Program-made: the position numbers and the translations under genes | Source: Roseomonas sp. | GTDB lineage: Bacteria > Pseudomonadota > Alphaproteobacteria > Acetobacterales > Acetobacteraceae | Reading direction: 5' to 3' | Assembly: GCA_020249415.1 (NCBI GenBank) | Contig: JADCFR010000001.1 | Coordinates: 1-8,347 of the forward strand | DNA: 8,347 nt | Shown here: positions 1 through 6,444 of the stretch, piece by piece | Position numbering within the stretch: position 1 is the first letter of the stretch | Layout: every line of letters starts with the position of its first letter | The notes under the pieces: generated by a model | What the model was told of the DNA's origin: nothing | Seen by the model: the letters and a program-made list of their open reading frames with translations, nothing else | Databases searched by the model: none

Positions 1-458
1 CGCGCGATGAACCATTCCATCCAGAGCGCAAAAAACAGCGCCAATAACCCGCCAAGATCGAGCAAACTGCCCTTGCCCAGCAGCAATCCGGGCAGGCTCA
101 ATGCCACCAGCGCCAGATACTGCACCACCGCAGACCAATTCCAGGCAGCGATGAAGCGCGGCCAGTAATCACCCACGCCCAGCGCCTTGGCGAGCGAAAG
201 CGACGCTAGTGCAAACCCAGCCCAGGAAGCCGCGAACAGCAATAAATCCACGAAAATTGTCAGCACCACATCATCGGGCGTGCTGGTCTGATCCTTGAAG
301 AACATGAATATCGGCAGGCAGATCGCCGCCGCGCGAAAGGAATAGGCGGCGACGGGCAGCGTGTTTTCGAACGCCGCCAGCCCTGCCGCGCGCCCGCGCG
401 CCAGCATGAAGGCGCCGGCCAGCGCCCGCGCAACACCGCCTTGCGGGGCGGTGGTCAG
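1..458 (-). CDS. Uncharacterised multi-pass membrane protein, C-terminus cut by window edge
   Basis: I do not recognise a named family. The frame is open from just after the dapE stop to the left edge of the window (about 152 codons seen). Counting from the in-frame ATG at 407, hydrophobic stretches lie at about residues 18-37, 47-75, 85-111 and 117-134, so three or four membrane helices are likely. A polar motif, YWPRFIAAWNWS at about 81-92, sits at the start of the third segment. The start is uncertain. No ATG, GTG or TTG occurs in frame between dapE and 407, but a CTG at 458-456 overlaps the dapE TGA and has GAGGAG eight bases upstream. The 17 extra residues (ARALAGAFMLARGRAAGL and before) look like a natural amphipathic N-terminus, so I favour CTG. 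The conservative alternative is ATG 407. It is the third gene of the dapD-dapE run; no transporter or enzyme signature is visible, so I give no function. Confidence 0.6.
   Translation of the reverse strand, partial: MTTAPQGGVARALAGAFMLARGRAAGLAAFENTLPVAAYSFRAAAICLPIFMFFKDQTSTPDDVVLTIFVDLLLFAASWAGFALASLSLAKALGVGDYWPRFIAAWNWSAVVQYLALVALSLPGLLLGKGSLLDLGGLLALFFALWMEWFIA
434..453 (-). other. GC-rich hairpin just after dapE
   Basis: A perfect 7-bp inverted repeat (CACCGCC / GGCGGTG) encloses a 6-nt loop. An alternative fold gives a GCAA tetraloop closed by two G-C pairs with a two-base bulge. In minus-strand RNA it lies immediately after the dapE stop codon, within the first codons of the membrane gene if that starts at the CTG, or in the untranslated gap if it starts at 407. 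No run of U follows, so it is not a typical intrinsic terminator. It could affect mRNA stability or start access, or be a chance result of GC-rich sequence. Confidence 0.35.
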
Positions 459-1579
459 CCGACCAGCTCCTCAAGCACCATGCGATAAAGCCCCGCAAGG
501 TCACGCAACTCGTCAATCGGCGCGCATTCATCCACCTTATGCATGGTGGCGCCAACCGCGCCCAATTCGGCCACGGGGCAATAGCGCGTGATGAAGCGCG
601 CATCGGATGTGCCGCCGCCCGTATCAAGCTTGGCTTGCGTGCCCGTTGCGCGTTCAATGGCGCGTTGCAGCCCGGCAACAAACGGCCCAGGTTCGGTCAG
701 AAAGCTTTCGCCGGAAACCGTGACTTTCAGATCATGATTGGGCGCTTCTTCGTCCAGCACGGCACGAATGCGCTGGGTCAATCCAGTGCTGCGATGCAGA
801 TCATTGAAGCGGATATTCAAAAACGCCTCAGCCGCTGCAGGAATAACGTTGGACGCGCTATTGCCGACATCAAAGCCGGTCACTTGCAGCGTGGATGGTT
901 GGAACCAATCGCTGCCATTATCCAAAGGCTCAGCCGTCAGCCTATTCAGCGCGCGCATCAGCCGATGGATCGGATTATCGGCCCTTTCCGGATAGGCGGA
1001 ATGGCCCTGAATGCCATGCACCGTCACATGCGCCGTCATGGAACCACGGCGGCCGATTTTCAGCGTATCGCCAAGCTTCACCTTGGAAGTCGGCTCCCCC
1101 ACCAGCGCCATATCCGGGATCTGATCATGATCCGCCATCCATTCCAGCACCTTGGCGGTGCCATTGATGGAAGGCCCTTCCTCATCGCCCGTAATCAGCA
1201 GGCTGATGCTGCCCTGATGATCCGGGCGCAGCGCAAGGAAATCGGTCAAGCCGGCAATGAAGGCCGCGATGCTGCCCTTCATGTCGCAGGCGCCACGGCC
1301 ATAGATCATGCCATTGGCGACCTCAGCGCCGAAGGGATCATGCTGCCAACCGGCGCGGTCGCCCACCGGCACCACATCCGTATGCCCAGCATAGCAGAAA
1401 TGCGGCCCATGCCGGCCGCGCCGGGCGAAAAGATTATCCACTTCCGCGAATTTCAGCCGCGTGCAGGTGAAGCCAAGCGGTATCAGTGCCGCTTCCAGCA
1501 CACCAAGCGCGCCGCCTTCTTCCGGGGTGACGGAAGGGCAGCGGATCAGCGCTTGCAGCAGGGGAAGCGGATCAGTCAC
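455..1579 (-). CDS. dapE: Succinyl-diaminopimelate desuccinylase
   Basis: This di-zinc M20-family hydrolase of the cytoplasm removes succinate from N-succinyl-LL-2,6-diaminopimelate to give LL-diaminopimelate, in the lysine/peptidoglycan pathway. The 374-residue product is normal for DapE. Visible motifs are GHTDVVP (metal ligand H66, with D68), [10 protein letters not shown] (bridging D99), TGDEEGPS (catalytic E133, ligand E134), GEPTS (ligand E162), GHSAYP (H193 in the dimerisation domain), [11 protein letters not shown] (319-329, substrate site) and GATMHKVDE (ligand H347). Their spacing is within a residue or two of the Haemophilus enzyme. I chose GTG at 1579 because the protein then begins [18 protein letters not shown], as DapE proteins do; the longer ATG start at 1627 would add 16 unrelated residues inside dapD. 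The GTG overlaps the end of dapD by 8 nt and has no clear ribosome binding site, which suggests translational coupling to dapD. Confidence 0.96.
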   Translation of the reverse strand: MTDPLPLLQALIRCPSVTPEEGGALGVLEAALIPLGFTCTRLKFAEVDNLFARRGRHGPHFCYAGHTDVVPVGDRAGWQHDPFGAEVANGMIYGRGACDMKGSIAAFIAGLTDFLALRPDHQGSISLLITGDEEGPSINGTAKVLEWMADHDQIPDMALVGEPTSKVKLGDTLKIGRRGSMTAHVTVHGIQGHSAYPERADNPIHRLMRALNRLTAEPLDNGSDWFQPSTLQVTGFDVGNSASNVIPAAAEAFLNIRFNDLHRSTGLTQRIRAVLDEEAPNHDLKVTVSGESFLTEPGPFVAGLQRAIERATGTQAKLDTGGGTSDARFITRYCPVAELGAVGATMHKVDECAPIDELRDLAGLYRMVLEELVG

Positions 1580-2408
1580 GCAGCAATTCGTTGATGGCGG
1601 TTTTGGCCCGCGTTTGTGCATCCACACGCTTCACAATCACCGCGCAATAAAGCGATGGCCCAGGCGAGCCATCCGGCAGCTTCTTGCCCGGCAAGGAGCC
1701 CGGCACCACGACCGAATAGGAAGGCACGCGGCCCATGAAAATCTCACCTGTGGTGCGGTCCACGATCTTGGTGGTGGCGCTGATGAAAACACCCATGGAA
1801 AGCACGCAGCCGCGCTCCACAATCACCCCTTCCACCACTTCGGACCGCGCTCCGATGAAGCAATCATCTTCGATCACAACAGGGTTTGCTTGCAGCGGTT
1901 CCAACACGCCGCCAATGCCAACGCCGCCCGAAAGATGCACGTTCTTGCCGATTTGCGCGCAGGAACCGACCGTGGCCCAGGTATCCACCATGGTGTTTTC
2001 CTCAACGCGGGCGCCGAGATTTACGAAGGATGGCATCAGCACGACATTGCGCGCGATATAGGCGGAACGGCGCACCACCGCGCCCGGCACCACGCGAAAG
2101 CCCGCTTCGCGGAACCTATTCTCACCCCAGCCTTCGAATTTCAGCGGCACCTTGTCATAGGCACCGGTCGAAATATCCATCGGCGCGGAATCGGCGAGCC
2201 GGAAGGACATCAGCACCGCCTGCTTCAACCATTGATTGACCTTCCAGCCGCCATTCCCATCAGGCTCCGCCACGCGGGCCTGGCCGGAATCGAGCATTTC
2301 CAGCGCTTCTTCAACCGCTGCGCGATCAGCGCCGGTGGTGGCGGGCGAAAGCTGGTCGCGGCGGGCCCAGAGCGCTTCGATGCGGGCTTGAAGGGCGGTC
2401 ATGTTCAT
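1572..2408 (-). CDS. dapD: Tetrahydrodipicolinate N-succinyltransferase
   Basis: DapD transfers succinate from succinyl-CoA to tetrahydrodipicolinate, giving N-succinyl-2-amino-6-oxopimelate, the committed step of the succinylase branch of diaminopimelate synthesis. The product has 278 residues, a usual length. The N-terminal 100 residues form the helical domain. From about 108 to 215 there are hexapeptide repeats of the left-handed parallel beta-helix (for example [36 protein letters not shown]). D142 in [12 protein letters not shown] and E190 in GARSEVVEG match the conserved catalytic acidic residues, and [15 protein letters not shown] (228-242) is the C-terminal CoA-binding signature. Homologues act as trimers. 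Two ATGs lie close together (2408 and 2402); GGAGGA nine bases before the first favours 2408. It is the first gene of the minus-strand run and overlaps dapE. No lysine riboswitch fits in the short leader. The partner aminotransferase dapC is not in this window. Confidence 0.97.
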   Translation of the reverse strand: MNMTALQARIEALWARRDQLSPATTGADRAAVEEALEMLDSGQARVAEPDGNGGWKVNQWLKQAVLMSFRLADSAPMDISTGAYDKVPLKFEGWGENRFREAGFRVVPGAVVRRSAYIARNVVLMPSFVNLGARVEENTMVDTWATVGSCAQIGKNVHLSGGVGIGGVLEPLQANPVVIEDDCFIGARSEVVEGVIVERGCVLSMGVFISATTKIVDRTTGEIFMGRVPSYSVVVPGSLPGKKLPDGSPGPSLYCAVIVKRVDAQTRAKTAINELLRD

Positions 2409-2417
2409 GGGGCGGGT

Positions 2418-2423
2418 TCCTCC
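2418..2423 (-). promoter_or_regulatory. Ribosome binding site of dapD
   Basis: Read on the minus strand this is GGAGGA, a near-perfect Shine-Dalgarno sequence, nine bases before the ATG at 2408. It would be 15 bases from the second in-frame ATG at 2402, so it supports the first. Confidence 0.7.
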
Positions 2424-2460
2424 GGCAAAGTGATCTTTCCTTGCGGCGGGGCGGGGGCGC

Positions 2461-2466
2461 TGTCAA
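2461..2466 (-). promoter_or_regulatory. Possible -35 element upstream of dapD
   Basis: The minus strand reads TTGACA here, an exact sigma-70 -35 consensus, about 53 bases before the dapD ATG. No good -10 hexamer stands at 16-18 bases (the candidate at 17 is CAAGGA), so the match is only suggestive. The 173-bp gap between dapD and the divergent plus-strand gene (2409-2581) is the only space for promoters of both; I see no other clear element in it. Confidence 0.3.
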
Positions 2467-2581
2467 CGCTTGCTGGTAACCAAAGATTAGCCGCCCATGG
2501 TGAATATGCGCCCATGCGTTCCATTCGCGAAACCCGAAGGGCTGCCTGCCCCGCATCAGCCAAAGCCATCTGGCCCCGAGC

Positions 2582-3538
2582 ATGAGCGGTACGGTCGAAA
2601 ACCTGCTGCGCCTCGCGCGGGAGAGTGATGCCGGCACGCGGGCGATGCTGGCGCGCAATGCCACCACGCCGAATGAGGTGCTGGCCTTTCTCTCCAAGGA
2701 TGAGGAACCGCGCGTCCGGGCGAGCGTGATTGCAAATTCCCGTGCGCCATTTTCAGTTTTGCAGACCCTGACGGAAGATGAAAGCGCCGCGGTACGCGAA
2801 GCGCTGGCGCGACGTGTGGCGGATATATTGCCCTCACTCACCAAATCCAGCCATGACCGACTGACGCAGGTTGTGGCGCCGATCCTGCTGCGGCTGACCG
2901 AAGATGCAGCCGCGCAAATCCGCTTCATCATCGCTGATGCTATCAAGAACCTTTCGAATGTCCCGCGCGACGCGGCCTTGCGTTTGGCCATGGATACGGA
3001 AATCCGCGTCGCGGAGCCGGTGATTCGTCTGTCACCGCTGCTGACTGAGGAGGATTTGCTGATGCTGGTGGCATCCCCGCCCAGCACGGCCACATTGCAG
3101 GCGGTCGCACGCCGCGCCGGCATTGGAGAATCGGTAACCGATGCGCTGATCGCTCAGGGGGATCGTGCCGCCATCGGCCTCATGCTGGAAAATCCCAGTG
3201 CCAAGATTCGTGCCGCCAGCCTGGAAGATGTGCTGAACCGCGCGCGCTTCAATCCGGAATGGTTGCCAAGCCTGATGGCGCGGCCCTCACTTACCCCCGA
3301 TACAGCCATCCGTCTGGCCGGAGTGGTGGCGGATTCGCTGCTGCGGCCCCTGATGCAGCGCCAGGATGTGGACCCTGCCTTGCTGTTTCGCCTTCGGCAA
3401 TGTGTGGCGGATCGCCTGGGCTTGCCGCAGCCCAACCTGCCCGGCGGTGTGGGTAACCGGCAGATTGACCCGGTGAGCAAGGGCTTTCCGGCAAAATCCA
3501 TGGTCTGGCGCACCGATAATGGCGGGCCAAGATTCTAG
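2582..3538 (+). CDS. DUF2336 family HEAT-like repeat protein
   Basis: The 318-residue, almost entirely helical protein has no signal peptide or membrane segment. The N-terminal half carries HEAT/leucine-rich-variant-like helical repeats: paired helices ending in acidic-turn motifs such as LSKDEEPRVRASVIAN (38-52), LTEDESAAVREALARRVA (63-80) and LTEDAAAQIRFIIADAI (105-121). The stretch RVAEPVIRLSPLLTEEDLL (142-160), followed by a helix with LQAVARRAGIGESVTDALI (172-190), is typical of DUF2336 (PF10098), a family of unknown function found mainly in alphaproteobacteria. No catalytic motif is visible; such repeats usually act as protein-binding scaffolds, which is inference here. The C-terminal 40 residues (from about 280) look disordered, rich in Gly and Pro. 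ATG 2582 is the only normal start between the upstream in-frame stop and the conserved region; its ribosome binding site is weak. It is transcribed alone, divergent from dapD and convergent with argB, so the neighbours do not point to a pathway. Confidence 0.88.
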   Translation: MSGTVENLLRLARESDAGTRAMLARNATTPNEVLAFLSKDEEPRVRASVIANSRAPFSVLQTLTEDESAAVREALARRVADILPSLTKSSHDRLTQVVAPILLRLTEDAAAQIRFIIADAIKNLSNVPRDAALRLAMDTEIRVAEPVIRLSPLLTEEDLLMLVASPPSTATLQAVARRAGIGESVTDALIAQGDRAAIGLMLENPSAKIRAASLEDVLNRARFNPEWLPSLMARPSLTPDTAIRLAGVVADSLLRPLMQRQDVDPALLFRLRQCVADRLGLPQPNLPGGVGNRQIDPVSKGFPAKSMVWRTDNGGPRF

Positions 3539-3548
3539 CTACCGACAT

Positions 3549-4433
3549 TTACGGCCTGATCAGCGTGCCCGCCCCACCATCGGTGAATAATTCACGCAGC
3601 ACGGCATGGGGCACGCGGCCATCCAGGATCACGGCACCCTTCACGCCTTTTTCCACCGCATAGATGCAGGTTTCCACCTTTGGGATCATGCCGCCGGAAA
3701 TCCAACCATCGGCGATGCCTTGCTTGACTTCCGCCACGGTCATTTCCGGGATCAGCTTGCCATCAGGCCCGAGTACGCCGCGCACATCGGTCAGCATTAA
3801 CAGCCGCTCAGCGGAAAGCGCACCCGCAATCGCACCCGCCACCGTATCGGCATTGATGTTATAGGTCTGGCCATCCGCGCCCGCACCAACCGGCGCCACC
3901 ACGGGCACGATATCCGCGCCAATCATCAATTCCAGTACGCGCGGGTTGATCGATTCCGGTTCACCCACAAACCCCAAATCAAGCACTTTTTCGATATTGC
4001 TATCCGGGTCGCGATAGGTGCGCGTGAGCTTGCGCGCCCGCACCAGCCCACCATCCTTGCCGGAAATCCCAACCGCCATGACGCCGGCGCGGGTGATCGC
4101 TTCCGCGACCTGTTTATTCACCGGCCCGGCGAGGACCATTTCCACCACATCCAGCATGGCGGCATCGGTCACGCGCAGCCCCTGCACGAAGGTGGATTTC
4201 ACATCCAGCCGCTTCAGCATGGCATTGATCTGCGGCCCGCCGCCATGCACCACAACGGGGTTCACGCCCACCTGTTCCAAGAGCGCGATATCGCGGCCAA
4301 AGCGCAGCGCGGTTTCCTCTTCCCCCATGGCGTGGCCGCCATATTTCACCACGACGATCTGATCATCGTAGCGCTTCAGGAAGGGCAGGGCCCCTGCCAG
4401 GATTTCCATCTGGTCCTGGGCGGTATCAGTCAT
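3549..4433 (-). CDS. argB: Acetylglutamate kinase
   Basis: ArgB phosphorylates N-acetyl-L-glutamate with ATP, the second step of arginine synthesis, in the cytoplasm. The 294-residue product has the amino-acid-kinase fold. [10 protein letters not shown] (27-36) carries the phosphate-binding lysine K30; VVHGGGPQI (61-69) is the glycine-rich substrate loop; GLRVTD has R87; [10 protein letters not shown] (191-200) holds N194 and D196; LTDVRGV (214-220) and GGMIPKVE (K252) contribute to the nucleotide site. The roughly 20-residue extension before the first strand ([16 protein letters not shown]) resembles the N-terminal helix of arginine-inhibited, hexameric enzymes such as that of Pseudomonas and is absent from the short E. 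coli type, so feedback inhibition by arginine is likely. I chose ATG 4433, with AGGAAC upstream, over an in-frame ATG at 4544 that would overlap holC. It is the last gene of the pepA-pepA-holC run, 53 nt after holC, and ends 10 bp from the convergent DUF2336 gene with no visible terminator. Confidence 0.96.
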   Translation of the reverse strand: MTDTAQDQMEILAGALPFLKRYDDQIVVVKYGGHAMGEEETALRFGRDIALLEQVGVNPVVVHGGGPQINAMLKRLDVKSTFVQGLRVTDAAMLDVVEMVLAGPVNKQVAEAITRAGVMAVGISGKDGGLVRARKLTRTYRDPDSNIEKVLDLGFVGEPESINPRVLELMIGADIVPVVAPVGAGADGQTYNINADTVAGAIAGALSAERLLMLTDVRGVLGPDGKLIPEMTVAEVKQGIADGWISGGMIPKVETCIYAVEKGVKGAVILDGRVPHAVLRELFTDGGAGTLIRP

Positions 4434-4486
4434 GAAAGGCGTTCCTGTAAATTCGATTGGCGTGTAGGGGGCGGTGGTGGGAAGGG

Positions 4487-4954
4487 TCAAGATGCTGGCG
4501 GGTGGCTCTGCTTTTTCTCCCAGCCGCGGGCGGTTTGCTGCCAATAGGTCAGGCTATGCCCGGCTTCCTTGGCGACCACCCAGCGCGCCCGCGCTGCTGC
4601 CACCGCGGTCTCATCGCCGCCATCGAAAAGATCAAGTACGCGATCATAATCGGCAAGCCGCGCGCTGGCCGCGCCATCCACCAACACCAGAAAGCGTGCG
4701 CCATTGGCCGGTGGAATATCCTGATCGGCAATCAACAGGGGCTGCGCTGCGTCATGCTCTCCACCCGCCAACCCATGCGGCAGCCAGGGCGGATCGGCCG
4801 GCAGCCAAAGCGCCGCATCCAGGGCGCGCGCGCGTTCCGCATCGGCACAAAGGATAAGGCCGCGCCCGCCGGCATCCAGCACGCGCCCCAATAGCTTGGG
4901 CAGCGCTTCCTGCAATTTGCTGCGCGTCAGGTGATAGAAGCCGATCTCGGTCAT
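4487..4954 (-). CDS. holC: DNA polymerase III chi subunit
   Basis: Chi is an accessory subunit of the replicative clamp-loader complex. In well-studied bacteria it bridges single-stranded-DNA-binding protein and the psi subunit; psi (HolD) is not generally recognisable outside gammaproteobacteria. The 155-residue product starts with [19 protein letters not shown], the characteristic chi N-terminus, followed by [18 protein letters not shown] (29-46), [20 protein letters not shown] (46-65) and [20 protein letters not shown] (72-91). The C-terminal helix region [20 protein letters not shown] (105-124) and [12 protein letters not shown] complete the family pattern. Length is close to the usual 140-150 residues. 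The start codon overlaps the stop of the upstream aminopeptidase as ATGA, with no strong ribosome binding site of its own, so translation is probably coupled. The pepA-holC order is also known from E. coli (pepA-holC-valS), which supports the call. Confidence 0.94.
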   Translation of the reverse strand: MTEIGFYHLTRSKLQEALPKLLGRVLDAGGRGLILCADAERARALDAALWLPADPPWLPHGLAGGEHDAAQPLLIADQDIPPANGARFLVLVDGAASARLADYDRVLDLFDGGDETAVAAARARWVVAKEAGHSLTYWQQTARGWEKKQSHPPAS

Positions 4955-6423
4955 GCGTCGCGTTCAAAGCGCATGGCAACCAGGCGATCGAGCAGGCGCA
5001 CACCAAAGCCGCTTGGCCCTTTCGGCCCGAGCGGTGCTGCGGCTTCGCGCGCCTCAACCCCCGCAATGTCCAGATGCGCCCAGGTGGTGCCGCCCGCGAA
5101 TTCTCGCAGAAAGGCCGCCGCGTGGCAGGCATCGGACAGGAAGCGCCCACCCCAAGCGCCGCTGCCCGCCGGCGCGCAATGGCGCAGGTCCGCGATATCG
5201 CTTTTCAGAACCTCCCTGTGCTCATCATCAATCGGCATGGGCCAGAGCGGTTCGGTGACATCCTCGCCTGCTGCCATCAGCGCGGCGGTGAGGGCTTCAT
5301 CATTGCCGAAGACGCCGGCGCGGTGATGGCCAAGTGCGGTGATGATGCTGCCTGTGAGTGTCGCCAGATCAATCATCGCGCGCGGGCGGAAGCGCTTGGC
5401 AGTATAGGCAAGCGCATCAGCCAAAATGAGCCGCCCTTCCGCATCCGTATCCAAGACCTCAATCGTCTTGCCGCTATGGGTGCGAAGGACATCACCTGGC
5501 CGATAGGAAGCCGCGCCAATGGCGTTTTCCGCCAGCGCCAAGACCGCCACCGCCGGTGCGGGGGATTGCCTGAGCGCCAGCGTCAGCATCGCACCTACCG
5601 CTGCCGCCGCGCCTGCCATATCGCCGCGCATCTCCTCCATGCCCGCAGCCGGCTTGATGGAAATGCCGCCCGTGTCAAAGCAAATTCCCTTGCCGACAAA
5701 GGCAATCGGTGCGGCCTTCAATTTGCCCGACCAGCGCAGCACAACAAGGCGCGGGCCATGTTCTGCCCCGCCGCCCACGGCGCATAGCGCGCCCATGCCA
5801 AGCGCGGTCAGGCGCTTGCCTTCCAAAACCTCGACCTTCAGGCCGTCATCGCGAAGCTTAAGTAGCCTTTCGGCGAAGCTCGCGGGGTTCAGCCGATTGC
5901 CCGGTTCTGCCACCAGATCGCGCGCGTAAAGCACCCCGCGCAGCATGGCGTCCGCGCGCTGCCAGGCGGCTTCCACCTTGGCAGGGTTGGCCACCGCCAA
6001 AGTTACCTCTGCGGGGGGCGCATTCTCATCCTCGCTGGCATCGCGCAAAGCATTGAAGCGCCAGGCATTCAACAGCGCCCCGGCGGCAAAACCTGCTGCC
6101 TGTTCTGGCGTCGCGTTATCCGTCAGCAATACGGCATGCGCGCGGCCTGCCGCCGCAGCCATGCCGGCGCCACCACCCGCTTCCCAATCGCCGATGGTGC
6201 GCCCAGCACCAATGCCGGCCAGGATGGTGAAGCCATGCGCGCCCGGCACGGCAAGCGCATCGCCGGCCTTACCCACAAAGCGCGCTGCCTTTGCCGCCGC
6301 CGCGAGCGCCGCATCCGCAGGCGCTTCGCCCGCCCTCACCGGCAGGATCAGCGCGCCATCAGCACCGCGCGCCTTGTGGCGCTTAAGCGTCGGCACGGCG
6401 CCTTGCAGGGTCAGCTTCGTCAT
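4951..6423 (-). CDS. Leucyl aminopeptidase family protein (M17), downstream copy
   Basis: This is a cytoplasmic di-metal aminopeptidase of family M17, predicted to release N-terminal residues from peptides. The 490-residue product has a divergent Ala-rich N-terminal domain (about 20-135) and a conserved catalytic domain from about 160. Every metal and catalytic residue expected for the family is visible: K245 and D250 in VGKGICFDTGGISIKP, K257, D268 in MRGDMAGAA, and D327, E329 and R331 in LDTDAEGRL. The late loop, usually GGRPxGxITAA in bacterial PepA, is longer and different here (CAPAGSGAWGGRFLSDACHA, 416-435), though the following AAFLREF...WAHLDIAG is normal. It lies 21 nt after a second M17 gene in the same orientation and overlaps holC by 4 nt. 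The N-terminal start has only a weak ribosome binding site. It is a functional-looking paralogue rather than a decaying copy; substrate preference cannot be read from sequence. Confidence 0.93.
   Translation of the reverse strand: MTKLTLQGAVPTLKRHKARGADGALILPVRAGEAPADAALAAAAKAARFVGKAGDALAVPGAHGFTILAGIGAGRTIGDWEAGGGAGMAAAAGRAHAVLLTDNATPEQAAGFAAGALLNAWRFNALRDASEDENAPPAEVTLAVANPAKVEAAWQRADAMLRGVLYARDLVAEPGNRLNPASFAERLLKLRDDGLKVEVLEGKRLTALGMGALCAVGGGAEHGPRLVVLRWSGKLKAAPIAFVGKGICFDTGGISIKPAAGMEEMRGDMAGAAAAVGAMLTLALRQSPAPAVAVLALAENAIGAASYRPGDVLRTHSGKTIEVLDTDAEGRLILADALAYTAKRFRPRAMIDLATLTGSIITALGHHRAGVFGNDEALTAALMAAGEDVTEPLWPMPIDDEHREVLKSDIADLRHCAPAGSGAWGGRFLSDACHAAAFLREFAGGTTWAHLDIAGVEAREAAAPLGPKGPSGFGVRLLDRLVAMRFERDA
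5648..5676. repeat. 29-bp segment identical to 7109-7137
   Basis: This stretch is identical, in the same orientation, to bases 7109-7137. Both code for the metal-binding motif DTGGISIKPA of the two M17 paralogues. It reflects shared ancestry under strong constraint, or possibly local gene conversion, rather than a mobile repeat. Confidence 0.7.
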
Positions 6424-6444
6424 CAGCGTGAAAGCGCTGCGGCT

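Noticed and set aside
271..681. 136-codon minus-strand frame across the dapE end and the membrane gene
   Set aside because: It is out of frame with both supported genes and Arg/Ala-rich, while the hydrophobic frame in the same region is far more protein-like.
539..1594. 351-codon open frame on the plus strand opposite dapE
   Set aside because: The composition is low-complexity antisense type with no family resemblance, and dapE motifs are complete on the other strand.
2409..2581. Lysine riboswitch or attenuator upstream of dapD
   Set aside because: The 173-bp gap is too short for a lysine riboswitch plus promoter, and I see no terminator or leader-peptide structure.
1461..2585. 374-codon open frame on the plus strand opposite dapD and dapE
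   Set aside because: It is His- and Arg-rich with no recognisable motif and lies fully antisense to two firmly identified genes. This is the usual effect of GC-rich codon bias.
2326..3123. 265-codon open frame on the minus strand overlapping the DUF2336 gene and the start of dapD
   Set aside because: It is Ser/Arg-rich with no motif and conflicts with two supported genes and the intergenic promoter region.
3549..4544. Longer argB starting at 4544
   Set aside because: The extra 37 residues do not resemble ArgB, overlap holC, and are preceded by no ribosome binding site, whereas ATG 4433 has AGGAAC at a suitable distance.
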